Shown: one piece after another, positions 36,265 to 45,601 of the stretch
Layout: every line of letters begins with the position of its first letter
Position numbering within the stretch: the first letter of the stretch is position 1
Assembly: GCF_029360665.1 (NCBI RefSeq)
Contig: NZ_JARDUB010000001.1
Location: 310,001-374,000, forward strand
Direction of reading: 5' to 3'
DNA: 64,000 bases
Source: Eudoraea chungangensis
GTDB lineage: Bacteria; Bacteroidota; Bacteroidia; Flavobacteriales; Flavobacteriaceae
Position numbers and translations under genes: made by a program
The notes under the pieces: model-generated
Databases searched by the model: none
What the model saw: the letters and a program-made list of their open reading frames with translations, nothing else
What the model was told of the DNA's origin: nothing

Positions 36265-37386
36265 TTAATTCACATCTACCACGCACCTAAATCCCACATG
36301 ATTCATCGCACTATCCATTTCCAATGGCATTCTAGCAGAAACTCTATAACTGGCACAGTAACTATCATTGCATAGAAAAGACCCACCCTTAATTACATTT
36401 TGTTTAGCATAAGGCTGCGAGGGATCATAACTTTTTTCAGGACCCTTAGGGTTAATAATTGTCTCATTAATGGGAAGGGTCTTATAGTAGTTGATATCAT
36501 ATAAATCTGATGTTATTTCCCATACATTCCCGGCCATATCATAAAGCCCATAGCCATTTGGCTTAAAACTTCCCACAGGAGCGGTGTTTTCAAAACCATC
36601 AGCAATAGAATTTTCCGAAGGAAATGCCCCTTGAAAAAAATTACACTCATATGGAGTCTCATTTACATCCTTATTTCCCCATGGGTAAATAGTTTCGTTT
36701 AAACCTCCTCTAGCTGCCCATTCCCATTCCGCTTCGGTTGGAAGCCTTTTCCCAGCCCATGTAGCATAAGCCTTTGCGTCAGCTGTGGCAATGTGGACTA
36801 CAGGATGTGTTTCCTTACCTTCAATAGAGCTTCCTTTTCCATATGGCTCTTTCCAATTTACGTGATTGGTCCATGCCCACCATTGGTAATAATTTGTGAG
36901 GTCTGTAATTCCTGGTTTTGGTGTAAAAACCAAAGATCCTGGCTGCAGAGCTTCATCGGGAGGTTTTGGAGTTCCCGGAGGGAGTTGTGTTTTCAATTCC
37001 TCCCAATTAATAGGTCTTTCGGCTATGGTCTTATAGTTAGTTTCCTCGACAAATTTTTTAAATTCTGCATTTGTAACCTCATGTTCATCCATATAAAACG
37101 AATTTACCTTAACCGGATGTTTGGGAAACTCTCTTTTCAAAGCCAACTTCCCTTCACCGCCCATCATAAACTCCCCCTCTGGTATTTTTACCATTCCATC
37201 GATGTTAGTCTTTACTGCGGCTGCCTGAGCCATAACCGAGCTGGCCCGTCCTGTGGGAGGACAACAAGTTTTTCCTTCCGGAAGAGATACAGAACTTGAC
37301 TGTTGTGTCTTTATAAAATCGCAAGATTCTAGTAAAAAAAAGAGAATAAAAAATATGGCAATGGAATGTTGTGAACTAGTCTTCAT
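36265..37386 (-). CDS. exported formylglycine-generating enzyme (SUMF1/FGE), lipoprotein
   Basis: The ATG at 37386 gives 373 residues and a lipoprotein leader ending LLESC. The FGE domain starts at MVKIPEGEFMMGG. It carries HEVTNAEFKKFVEETNYKT, LPTEAEWEWAARGG and YPWGN, and ends NVIKGGSFLC-NDSYC-ASYRVSAR...NHVGFRCV. The two cysteines of FLCNDSYC (Cys339 and Cys344) match the catalytic pair of human SUMF1 (Cys336/Cys341) with the same spacing, so this should be an active maturase, unlike GldK/GldJ-type relatives. It would oxidise the CTAGR cysteine of the two sulfatases upstream. Between leader and domain is TCCPPTGRAS, resembling the CCxPSR-type segment of some bacterial FGEs. It is the last gene of the cluster. 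Confidence 0.92.
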   Translation of the reverse strand: MKTSSQHSIAIFFILFFLLESCDFIKTQQSSSVSLPEGKTCCPPTGRASSVMAQAAAVKTNIDGMVKIPEGEFMMGGEGKLALKREFPKHPVKVNSFYMDEHEVTNAEFKKFVEETNYKTIAERPINWEELKTQLPPGTPKPPDEALQPGSLVFTPKPGITDLTNYYQWWAWTNHVNWKEPYGKGSSIEGKETHPVVHIATADAKAYATWAGKRLPTEAEWEWAARGGLNETIYPWGNKDVNETPYECNFFQGAFPSENSIADGFENTAPVGSFKPNGYGLYDMAGNVWEITSDLYDINYYKTLPINETIINPKGPEKSYDPSQPYAKQNVIKGGSFLCNDSYCASYRVSARMPLEMDSAMNHVGFRCVVDVN

Positions 37387-37463
37387 AAATAGCAATTTAT
37401 CTATCAAAGATACTATTCTTTAGGTTTTGGACAGGTTCAAAGCACCCATTATTTGGTAGATAA

Positions 37464-38900
37464 TTACATCAGAGGACTACACAATCTGGCAAGTTTTTCT
37501 TTAACTATTTCCATCCTCGACCGTTTGGAATGAATTTCGGAAGTTAATAGTATACTGGCGTCCTGAAATATCTGATACTGTGCCTTCATACTCAAAGTAG
37601 TATCCTCATCATATATTAAGGCATTTACTTCAAAGTTTTGCTCAAAACTGCGTATATCTAAATTAGCTGTTCCAATAGAACAGATTGCATCATCGGACAG
37701 TATCACTTTAGAATGAATAAACCCCTTATTAAATTGATAGATCTTAACTCCAGCATCTAAAAAACGTCTGAAATAAGACTTAATCGTATAATGAATTATA
37801 GAAGATTCGGATTCCTTTGGAACTATAATTCTAAGGTCGATTCCACTAAGCGCCACCGTTTTTATAGCCATAGATAAATTAGAATCTGGGACTAAATATG
37901 GATTTACTATATAAACGTATTCTTTGGCTTGATAGAGAATATATAAATATTGTTGAAGAATGTTAGGGTAATCCGCGTCTGGTCCGCTAGAAACGATTTG
38001 TAAGGGTATATCCCCTATTGGGGGCATCATCTTAAAAATAGATGGTTTTATTAGGTTTTCACGACTTACAAATAGCCAGTCCGAAAGAAAAACAAAATGT
38101 AAGAAATTAACTCCCATCCCTTCAATTCTCAAATGTGTATCCGACCAATGCCCAAGTGTATCATTATCCAAAATATACTTGTCGTCTATATTAATCCCTC
38201 CGGTAAAACCAATCTCACCGTCTACTACCAGAATCTTCCTGTGATTCCTATAATTTAATCTTGCTAGTCTACCAAACCGCACTGGCATAAATGGAAATAT
38301 TGAAACTCCTATTCTTTGAAATTTCAAGATTATATCCTTAGATAAATCCCAACTTCCCACAGCATCATATATTATTCTGACCTCAACACCCTCTTTAATT
38401 TTTCTTTCAAAAATTTCTATAAACTTCTCGCATAATATCCCATCAATAAAAATATAGTACTGCAGATGTATATAGGATTTAGCTAGTTCGCAAGCCTGAA
38501 AAATTGATTCAAAAGTTTCTGGCCCGTCGTGTAAAATCTTTACTTCATTATTAAAGGTTATAATGGAGCTGTTCACCCTAGTTAATAGTCGAATAAGATG
38601 TAAATAGCTTGGAGCAACATCGTGCCTTTTTAAAAGTGTTGTCTCCGCCACTTTTGAATACTTTTGAACAAAGGTCTCAAACTGTTCGTAGTCAATCTCT
38701 TTTTTAATATCGAAGAGTTTCCGTTTTCTTAAGTTAGCTCCGAATGAAAAATACAGCAAGGCACCTAAAATAGGCAAGAAAATAATCAGGAGAATCCACA
38801 CCCATATTCGTACCGGCTTGCTTCCGTCTTTTATCAAAAAGAACATAGAGGAAGAAGCCAGAATTACATGGGCAATTGTACTAAGGGTAATCCATTCCAA
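37464..38900 (-). CDS. cls: cardiolipin synthase (phospholipase D family)
   Basis: A 478-residue inner-membrane enzyme with two N-terminal helices (about 5-24 and 31-53) and two phospholipase-D HKD motifs: H220-R-K222-x4-D227 (NHRKILVVDGEIGFTGGIN) and H396-S-K398-x4-D403 (IHSKVILSDDAICSIGTANLD). This is the standard architecture of bacterial cardiolipin synthase, which joins two phosphatidylglycerols. It lies 40 bp after the DUF4381-like gene and 77 bp before the FGE gene on the same strand. Its presence in a sulfatase/Bat cluster may reflect membrane remodelling or simple adjacency. Confidence 0.9.
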   Translation of the reverse strand: MEWITLSTIAHVILASSSMFFLIKDGSKPVRIWVWILLIIFLPILGALLYFSFGANLRKRKLFDIKKEIDYEQFETFVQKYSKVAETTLLKRHDVAPSYLHLIRLLTRVNSSIITFNNEVKILHDGPETFESIFQACELAKSYIHLQYYIFIDGILCEKFIEIFERKIKEGVEVRIIYDAVGSWDLSKDIILKFQRIGVSIFPFMPVRFGRLARLNYRNHRKILVVDGEIGFTGGINIDDKYILDNDTLGHWSDTHLRIEGMGVNFLHFVFLSDWLFVSRENLIKPSIFKMMPPIGDIPLQIVSSGPDADYPNILQQYLYILYQAKEYVYIVNPYLVPDSNLSMAIKTVALSGIDLRIIVPKESESSIIHYTIKSYFRRFLDAGVKIYQFNKGFIHSKVILSDDAICSIGTANLDIRSFEQNFEVNALIYDEDTTLSMKAQYQIFQDASILLTSEIHSKRSRMEIVKEKLARLCSPLM

Positions 38901-38940
38901 TTCTACTATTTTTAATTAATAACTTTAGGGTGTATGAGAA

Positions 38941-39441
38941 TTACTTCGAATCTCCTTTGTGATCCTTAATCCAAACCGCAGCTGTGGCAAGTATGTCTTT
39001 CCATTCTATCGGTGTTAGCTCTGGGCCTGCATTTTTATTGTACATTGAATTTACCAAAACTTTAGCAGAAATGTCTGTTAATTTTATATTGGAACAACTA
39101 GACTCTAGAAACTGCAGCCATTCCTTTCCCGTAAGTGAGGCAACTTTCTCCCTTTTAAAGGCATAAAGAGCGGTAGATTTGAGTAATAAGTTTAGTTGTC
39201 TAAATGCCTTTTCGTCTATAGGCATGCTCTTAACTTTTTCTAGCTCCTGCAGTGAAATCTTACGGTATTCATTTCTTTTTCTTTTCAGATAGAGTTTTCT
39301 CAAAAGGAAAACTATTCCCATAAGTAGAATGGCTCCAAAAACATACCATCCAGGTTGTGGAGGCCAAGCTGGGATAGGTGGTGGCGCCGTAATTGGCTCT
39401 AAGTCTATTTGAATATCTTGTATTTCCATAGTTCTAATCAT
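38941..39441 (-). CDS. DUF4381-like membrane protein of the Bat cluster
   Basis: A 166-residue protein with a proline-rich start (LEPITAPPPIPAWPPQPGWY), one membrane helix (about 32-47, YVFGAILLMGIVFLLRKLYL) and a cytosolic helical domain (FRQLNLLLKSTALYAFKREKVASLTGKEWLQFLESS). This matches the DUF4381 family, which usually accompanies MoxR, DUF58 and VWA genes. Its ATG overlaps the BatD stop in an ATGA junction. In many Bat loci this gene lies between DUF58 and BatA; here it has been placed at the end. Confidence 0.8.
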   Translation of the reverse strand: MIRTMEIQDIQIDLEPITAPPPIPAWPPQPGWYVFGAILLMGIVFLLRKLYLKRKRNEYRKISLQELEKVKSMPIDEKAFRQLNLLLKSTALYAFKREKVASLTGKEWLQFLESSCSNIKLTDISAKVLVNSMYNKNAGPELTPIEWKDILATAAVWIKDHKGDSK

Positions 39442-40808
39442 GGATTGATCTTATACCATTCCTTCTTTTTTCTGATGGAAGCCTCCTTAGTTATCGATTC
39501 CCGTCCCTTCTTTATGGAGGCGTATAGATCAGAAGGAAGCTTGGCTTCATCAGACCCTTTATATGTTTCTTCCGATAAATCTTCTATTTCTTCTTCAAAT
39601 TTCTGGTTATGACTCGCCTTAACGAAGTCGCCAAACTCCGGACCTAGTCTGTTTTCTCTAAAACGATCATACCAAAAAAATAAATTCTTTATTACCTCTT
39701 GTCTTTCTCCATTATGAAACGAATTCCTTAGCAAATCCAAATAATGCTCTTCCGAGTTAAGTTTCTTTTCTCGTTTAGTGTCATTGATTAGTTTTAATCT
39801 TTTGAAGCCTTCGAAAAGCAGTTTTATCAAGGCAAGAATACTCAGTACTACCAAGGTTAATTGCCACCAATTTAATCCAAACAATTGAAAACCTTCCTCC
39901 TCAGGCAATACCTCTTGCTGCTCCAAAGCTAAGGCCTCCTGCAATTCCTTTTGTCTTGTGAGAATAAAGGCCATATCCTTGTTCGGAGCTATATTAATGT
40001 CAATAGAATCTATGGTTTCGTATTCCATTTGCTTTGTGTTCAAATTATACCATGGAATGCTAACTTCTGGAATCTTGAAACTTCCATCTTTCTCGACCAA
40101 GTATGATAAAATTTCTGTTCTTGTGCCCGTAAAACTAGCTCGATTCTGATAATTAATCAAAGAAGGAGGTTTGGGGTAAATTGTTCCAAAATCAATAGTG
40201 GAAATATCCACCGGTGGAATTGCAGCTGCAAGGGCCCCAGAGGCCTTAATGATAATTCTCCGCTCCAGAATGTCCCCAACCTTTATGCTGTCAAAAGCCC
40301 TATTCCATACTTCCGTTAGACTTACCTTGTAGGCTGCCAACCACTTAGATTGCTCTGCCTCTTCCGGTGGCGGTAAAACTTCGAAACTTCTCTCTTTAGT
40401 ATAGACCACTCTTTCCTGCCCTTTATAATCTCCTTCACGTGGACTGCTGATAGTTATTTTAAATGGGGGTAAAGTATTTTTTCCAATGGCATTAGGATAC
40501 ACCACAAATTTTTGTTCTATCGCCGGATATATTTTCCTCCCTATAGTAACAGATCTTGCAGAATTCCTCTGTTCCAGTCTGGTCATTAAGGCCCCTTTAA
40601 CCTGAATCTCCTCAAAAATTGGTGGTTTAGTAAACCAGGTACTGGTATAGACTGTAATGGTTACTACGAGAGGTTCCCCAACCATTACCTCTTTCTTATT
40701 GAAATTGGCAGTGGCCCATACTTTTGCAGGCCCTTGCTGACTAGCTATATTTGGGGTTATTCCTAAGAATAGTATTAAACACCATATGTTGTTAAAAGCA
40801 CTCTTCAT
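39438..40808 (-). CDS. batD: BatD-like protein
   Basis: From the ATG at 40808 the protein has 456 residues (an in-frame TTG at 40817 adds three). A signal peptide ends near NIASQ. Large beta-sandwich domains follow: VWATANFNKKEVMVGEPLVVTITVYT, KQKFVVYPNAIGKNTLPPFKITISSP-like segments, and KVGDILERRIIIKASGALAAAIPP. A membrane helix (about 318-335, WWQLTLVVLSILALIKLLF) precedes a cytosolic helical tail. This is the BatD (oxygen-tolerance) layout. It starts two bases after the BatB/BatC stop and overlaps the next gene by four bases. Confidence 0.82.
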   Translation of the reverse strand: MKSAFNNIWCLILFLGITPNIASQQGPAKVWATANFNKKEVMVGEPLVVTITVYTSTWFTKPPIFEEIQVKGALMTRLEQRNSARSVTIGRKIYPAIEQKFVVYPNAIGKNTLPPFKITISSPREGDYKGQERVVYTKERSFEVLPPPEEAEQSKWLAAYKVSLTEVWNRAFDSIKVGDILERRIIIKASGALAAAIPPVDISTIDFGTIYPKPPSLINYQNRASFTGTRTEILSYLVEKDGSFKIPEVSIPWYNLNTKQMEYETIDSIDINIAPNKDMAFILTRQKELQEALALEQQEVLPEEEGFQLFGLNWWQLTLVVLSILALIKLLFEGFKRLKLINDTKREKKLNSEEHYLDLLRNSFHNGERQEVIKNLFFWYDRFRENRLGPEFGDFVKASHNQKFEEEIEDLSEETYKGSDEAKLPSDLYASIKKGRESITKEASIRKKKEWYKINP

Positions 40809-40810
40809 GT

Positions 40811-42547
40811 CTACCAATCCTCCAATTGTTTTTCAGGCTTAATAGTTCTGTTTTTTATTTGATACGCAAATTTTCTTCTTAAAAATACCGAGGGATCTTC
40901 CGTAACCTGCCTTAAGAGTGTTTGCTTGGCCGCATCCTTATCTAGTACAATACTCTCATCGAGTTCAAAAATATCAATAGTATTTTCATCGACTTCCTTA
41001 GTTACCATTTCTTGTACATCACCCTTTCCTTTATAAGTCTCATCACTTTTTTGAGCAACATCTTTTTCATCAGGAACTTCAGTATATTCCTGAAATTCTT
41101 TTGGTTTACCATCCGGATCGGTAAGATTATCTTCCGCCAAAGAATTGGCCTCTGTGATGCTGTCATTTACCTGGGCTAGCTTTTCCAAATTAATCGAAGC
41201 TTTCGCCATTTCTGGATCTAACTGCAATGCAGCATCAAAAGCTTGTTGTGCTGCCTTAAGATCGCCCATATCACTGTAAACCACCCCTAAGTTATAGAAG
41301 CCTTCTGGGCTAACATCCCTAGAATAAGCCTCCGCAGCCTTGTCTAATTCTCCCATTTGATAATAGACATAACCCTTGTGAATGTCTGAAGTGAATGTTT
41401 CTGCTGCTTCTACTTTTTCCCCTTTCTCTAATAATCTCTGGGCCCGCTGGTCTGCAGAATAAAACAGATTTTTTAAAGAAAAATCTTCTATTCTATTACA
41501 AGAGTTAAATGAAAAGAGTAATAGCCATATCCAATGAACTTTCCAACCCCGTCTAAACCAAAATAGACTAATAAATAATAAGGGAAATACTAACCAAATT
41601 CCTTGATCTTGCCAGTCCTCTTCGGCATTATCTAAGTCGATTATGAATTCCAGGTTCTGACGAACTCTTGCTGCCAATATACTCACGTCCGTATCGTCTA
41701 ATGTAACCGTTACTACATTAACATTCTCCAAAGTACCTAACTGATCTAAAGTACTAATATCCAGCCTGCTAATTACCGTATTTCCACTTGCATCTTTTTG
41801 TACTCCTTTACCTCTTGGGATAGTAGCGCCATTTGGGGTAGATATTGCCATTAACTCCATATGTGTATGACTTGCCGTTTGCGCAATTCTTTGAATATTA
41901 TCAGTAGTGAAATTATCGCTTACAATAAGTATGGTACTCGGTGCTTGTACCAAAGCCAGAAGGGAGTCGGCCAGATTCAAAGCATCGTCTAAATTGGTTC
42001 CCATCACAGGCATTATATCAGGTCTAAGGGCTTCCATTTGTTTATTAATAGTCTTGTAATCTTTGCTAAAAGGAACCACAGAATGAGCAGACCCGGCGTA
42101 TGCCACCAAAGAAGTTTTAGAATTCGGGTTCGCCTTAAAAAAATCCTTTAATTTTAATTTTGCTCGTTCCAATCTGTTGGGTTGAATATCTTCTGCCAGC
42201 ATCGATCGGGAAAGATCCAAAAGAACTATCATTACCGCCTCTGTTCTTTGCCCTGGCTTTTCTATTCTTTCCCATGTAGGTCCGGCCAAAGCTAAAGTCA
42301 TTAAGGACAGAAGTAATACCAGCAAAGCTTTTGGTATTATAAACTGACGACTGGTACCTGGTATCGTTAAATAGGGCAGGAGATGCGCTGCATAATTTCT
42401 TTTCCAATTTTCTCTTCTTTTATGATTTAGCACAAAGAGTATAATCAAAAGAAGTATTGGAAAAAAAGCGTACAACCAATCTGGCCTTAGAAAAAATAAG
42501 TTCTCCCAGGCAAGCTTTATATACTCATTTAAAGATAAATCATCCAT
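40811..42547 (-). CDS. BatB/BatC fusion: VWA domain plus TPR domain
   Basis: A 578-residue membrane protein. Two N-terminal helices (about 26-40 and 72-90) flank a basic loop, then a VWA domain with MIDAS motif DLSRSM (Asp111, Ser113, Ser115), a further helix (about 308-325), and a C-terminal TPR region: GYVYYQMGELDKAAEAYSRD, GFYNLGVVYSDMGDLKAAQQAFDAALQLDPEMAKA. In Bacteroides-type aerotolerance operons BatB (VWA) and BatC (TPR) are usually separate genes, so this is a fusion of the two functions. It overlaps BatA by eight bases and is followed by BatD. Confidence 0.88.
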   Translation of the reverse strand: MDDLSLNEYIKLAWENLFFLRPDWLYAFFPILLLIILFVLNHKRRENWKRNYAAHLLPYLTIPGTSRQFIIPKALLVLLLSLMTLALAGPTWERIEKPGQRTEAVMIVLLDLSRSMLAEDIQPNRLERAKLKLKDFFKANPNSKTSLVAYAGSAHSVVPFSKDYKTINKQMEALRPDIMPVMGTNLDDALNLADSLLALVQAPSTILIVSDNFTTDNIQRIAQTASHTHMELMAISTPNGATIPRGKGVQKDASGNTVISRLDISTLDQLGTLENVNVVTVTLDDTDVSILAARVRQNLEFIIDLDNAEEDWQDQGIWLVFPLLFISLFWFRRGWKVHWIWLLLFSFNSCNRIEDFSLKNLFYSADQRAQRLLEKGEKVEAAETFTSDIHKGYVYYQMGELDKAAEAYSRDVSPEGFYNLGVVYSDMGDLKAAQQAFDAALQLDPEMAKASINLEKLAQVNDSITEANSLAEDNLTDPDGKPKEFQEYTEVPDEKDVAQKSDETYKGKGDVQEMVTKEVDENTIDIFELDESIVLDKDAAKQTLLRQVTEDPSVFLRRKFAYQIKNRTIKPEKQLEDW

Positions 42548-43574
42548 ATTCCTTGGGTTTATAGAAGATTAGTCTAAAGGAATACCCTATTCCCATTATT
42601 AAATGATATCCCAAGGCTGCAATAAAAGCAACTATCAAGGGGTAATAGAAAAGAAGTCTCTTAGGAATATAGTCTTTATTCTCGTATTCAATCGGTTCCA
42701 ATTGATCTAATTCGTCATATACCTGCTCCAGTCTTTCCCGATCCGAGGCTTTAAAATACTGACCTGTTGTTGCCTTTGCAATCTCTGTGAGGGTATATTC
42801 ATCTAATTCATAAATCTGTGCTTCTGTGGTGCCTATCCCGATAGTATAAATTACAATACTATCTGCCGCAGCGAGCCTTGCCGCTTGTATAGGTTTTAAT
42901 TCGCTACCGCTATCGGCACCATCGGTAATAAGTACCATTACCTTTTTCTGAATACTATCCTGTTCAAAAAGCTCTACTGCCTTACCAATAGAATTGCCAA
43001 TGGCTGTTTTGGCCCCTGCCATACCCACTTCTGATTCTTTTAATAAAGATTCAACTACCTCAAGATCATCTGTAAACGGGGTCTGTAAATAAGCCTGAGA
43101 ACCAAATAAAATTAGTCCCATCCTATCCCCCTTTCTCCGAGATATAAATTCTGCCATTACCTCCTTTACAGCCTCCCATCTGGTAGTTTTTACACCTTTC
43201 TGATTAACCCAGTCCCTGGTCTCCATACTTAGTGAAATATCCACGTTTATAAGAAAATTACGAGCTGTTTTAATTTGTTTTTCAGGTTCTCCAATAAGTT
43301 GAGGAGAGGCAGCGGCACATACAAGAGAAATCCAAACGAGTAAAAGAAGGACTAAGGCGATCGGATTTCTTTTTGCTATTTGCACTCCTTTTGTTGGCTT
43401 CTCTTGCTTTAAGCGGATAATCTCATCAAAAAAAGGAGCAAATAGAGATTCAGCCCTATATCGCAGTGGTTTTAATGCCAAAATCAAAATAGGGGCAAGA
43501 ATTAGCCATAACATCCAAGGATATTCAAACTCCAAATGCCCTGAGGTCCATATTTCTTTAAGTTCTGAAAACAC
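42540..43574 (-). CDS. batA: BatA-like VWA membrane protein
   Basis: A 344-residue protein with an N-terminal aerotolerance-regulator-like segment (helix about 21-34; second helix about 71-90), a VWA domain with MIDAS DISLSM (Asp112, Ser114, Ser116) plus the downstream ITDGADSGS loop, and a C-terminal membrane helix (LFYYPLIVAFIAALGYHLIM). This is the BatA arrangement. It lies one base after DUF58 and overlaps the BatB/C gene by eight bases, as expected for genes made in stoichiometric amounts. Confidence 0.9.
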   Translation of the reverse strand: MFSELKEIWTSGHLEFEYPWMLWLILAPILILALKPLRYRAESLFAPFFDEIIRLKQEKPTKGVQIAKRNPIALVLLLLVWISLVCAAASPQLIGEPEKQIKTARNFLINVDISLSMETRDWVNQKGVKTTRWEAVKEVMAEFISRRKGDRMGLILFGSQAYLQTPFTDDLEVVESLLKESEVGMAGAKTAIGNSIGKAVELFEQDSIQKKVMVLITDGADSGSELKPIQAARLAAADSIVIYTIGIGTTEAQIYELDEYTLTEIAKATTGQYFKASDRERLEQVYDELDQLEPIEYENKDYIPKRLLFYYPLIVAFIAALGYHLIMGIGYSFRLIFYKPKEYG

Positions 43575-43575
43575 T

Positions 43576-44547
43576 TTATTTACCGTTCCTTTTCCTGTTT
43601 CCAGCCAGTATTTCTCTTAACTGTTTAGCCGCAGAATCTAAGGTATTTACTTGAAAATAGGGGATGCCAAATTTTTTAAAACCAGTGAAGAGATCTTCAT
43701 TCTTTGTGGAAAAGTTTTTGGCATAATCTGCTCTTATCTTTTGGCTTTGGCTTAACCTAGTCTGAAATTCGCCATCTGAAATAACCAAATTACTCTTAAA
43801 CAATATCTCTTCCCCCGGATCACTTACCTTAGCTATTATAACATCATTTCTTTTCCTAAGCCTTATAATGCTCTTCATCGATTCGCTGTTAAACGAATGA
43901 AGGTCACTAATAACTACAACCAAATAATCGTGGGTGATAACTTCTTCCGAATGTCTTAAACCCTCATTTAAGGCGTGTTTAATAGCATTTGTCTTTTTTT
44001 CAGCCCGTAATTCTTGATTTTTTTTGGCAATTAAAGACAAATATTGTTGAACAGATTTTCTATCCCTCCTTGGCTTAATGTAATCTATGTGGTTATCGTT
44101 AAAAACCAAACCTCCTACCCGATCTCCTACTTCTAAGGTCCTCCAACACCCAACTGCAGCCAATTGCGCCGCTACCACAGACTTTAGATAGACCATTGTA
44201 CCAAAGAACATAGAACTCGACTGATCGACTATAAAAAAAACAGGGCGTTCCTTTTCTTCTGTAAATTCCTTGGTGTGTGTTTCCCCAACTCTGGCGGTAA
44301 CCTTCCAATCTATATTGCGAATATCATCTCCGGGAATATACTTACGTACCTCATCAAAGTCTAATCCTCTACCTCGAAGTTTTGATCGATGTTTCCCAGA
44401 TAGAACGCTTTGAACTGCATATTTCGGCAAAAAACTAAATCCCCTCGCCTCATATTGAAGTCCAATTAGGTCTCTCAGGTTTACATAAACTTCGGGAGGA
44501 CCTTTTCGTGACTCTTCTTCGTTCTTTGTTAGAAGTTCTTTGGGCAT
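43576..44547 (-). CDS. DUF58 protein of the MoxR/Bat system
   Basis: A 323-residue cytosolic protein with the DUF58 signature GRGLDFDEVRKYIPGDDIRNIDWKVTAR (about 78-105) followed by a VWA-like fold (FFIVDQSSSMFFG, with DxSxS-type residues, and HDYLVVVISDLHSF). DUF58 proteins accompany MoxR ATPases in nearly all MoxR-VWA systems and are thought to link them. It is one base before BatA and five bases after the HAD gene. Confidence 0.9.
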   Translation of the reverse strand: MPKELLTKNEEESRKGPPEVYVNLRDLIGLQYEARGFSFLPKYAVQSVLSGKHRSKLRGRGLDFDEVRKYIPGDDIRNIDWKVTARVGETHTKEFTEEKERPVFFIVDQSSSMFFGTMVYLKSVVAAQLAAVGCWRTLEVGDRVGGLVFNDNHIDYIKPRRDRKSVQQYLSLIAKKNQELRAEKKTNAIKHALNEGLRHSEEVITHDYLVVVISDLHSFNSESMKSIIRLRKRNDVIIAKVSDPGEEILFKSNLVISDGEFQTRLSQSQKIRADYAKNFSTKNEDLFTGFKKFGIPYFQVNTLDSAAKQLREILAGNRKRNGK

Positions 44548-44552
44548 ACGAT

Positions 44553-45590
44553 TTACTCATTTTCTAATTGAAAGGGATATACAGTTTTCCAGTCTTTTGC
44601 CATATCAATTATTGTCCATCCCCTTTCCAAAGCCTCATCCAGACCTTTGTCTAACTTACCTATATGGGAGTCTCGGTCGTATGCCCATTCTCTATCAGCA
44701 TCTGTATGATGAGTATACAGCATAAAACTTGGGTATTTATTAGACGCAGTGTATTGCATCATCTGCAAATCTCCATCCGAATTTCCCGAAGCAAAGATTG
44801 GTCTCTTTCCAATAAATTTACTTATGCCCACAGGCTTTCCTTCTTTATCATCTATAAATTCCAAAGCTGGACTTCTTCTAATGGTAGGTTTCCCCTCATT
44901 ATAATTGAATTCCTTTTTAATGGAACTACCAACTACCTGATAGGTAGGAATTCCATATACCTCACTTACCCAAACTCTCATAAAATCGACTCCCCCACCC
45001 GAGACAATAAATGTTTTAAAACCATTGTCCCTTAAAAAATCCAACAACTCTAGCATGGGCTGATAAACCATGGCATTATATGGCTGGTTAAATCTTGGAT
45101 GTTTAGCAGTCTGAAGCCATGATATAACTTGCTCCTGAAATTCTTCATCCGACATACCTGCATGACTAGCCATTACAATTTCCAAAATACCTTTTTCGCC
45201 TTGCTGTAGCAGCTCCTCCATATCATTGTCTAAAATGGCTTTGAAAGGTTGATCCGTTTGCCATTCCGGGTGGTCTGGTGCCATTTTTTTAATCTGTTCT
45301 ATCGCATATATCAATTGAAAATACAAGGGCTGCTCAGACCATAGATTCCCGTCATTATCAAAAGTTGCAATCCTATCCTCTATTGGGACAAAACCCTCTC
45401 CACCCTCCAAGGTTACCATCTCAACATACGATATTATCGCACTTTTGGTATCGCCCTCATTCCATGAAGGAAGCGGATCAACGGTAACAACCTCTATCTG
45501 CGAAGGAGTATCTAAATTAACCGATTCCTTACACCCTACCAGTAAAAGGAAAGCAAAAGACAACACATAGCCTAAAACATTTATTTTCAT
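44553..45590 (-). CDS. exported HAD-superfamily phosphatase lipoprotein
   Basis: A 345-residue lipoprotein (LLVGC, Cys20) with a HAD core: motif I FDNDGNLW (Asp78 nucleophile, Asp80 acid/base), motif II FIVSGGGVDFMRVW, and motif III/IV GNSDGDLQMMQYT. The helical cap lies between I and II (about 90-190). It resembles phosphoserine-phosphatase-type HAD proteins that occur exported near sulfatase genes in several bacteria (recollection, not checked). It sits between MoxR (11 bp) and DUF58 (5 bp), which normally adjoin, so it is an insertion into the usual MoxR-DUF58 pair. The substrate is unknown. Confidence 0.82.
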   Translation of the reverse strand: MKINVLGYVLSFAFLLLVGCKESVNLDTPSQIEVVTVDPLPSWNEGDTKSAIISYVEMVTLEGGEGFVPIEDRIATFDNDGNLWSEQPLYFQLIYAIEQIKKMAPDHPEWQTDQPFKAILDNDMEELLQQGEKGILEIVMASHAGMSDEEFQEQVISWLQTAKHPRFNQPYNAMVYQPMLELLDFLRDNGFKTFIVSGGGVDFMRVWVSEVYGIPTYQVVGSSIKKEFNYNEGKPTIRRSPALEFIDDKEGKPVGISKFIGKRPIFASGNSDGDLQMMQYTASNKYPSFMLYTHHTDADREWAYDRDSHIGKLDKGLDEALERGWTIIDMAKDWKTVYPFQLENE

Positions 45591-45601
45591 ACTTTTTAAT
45601 A

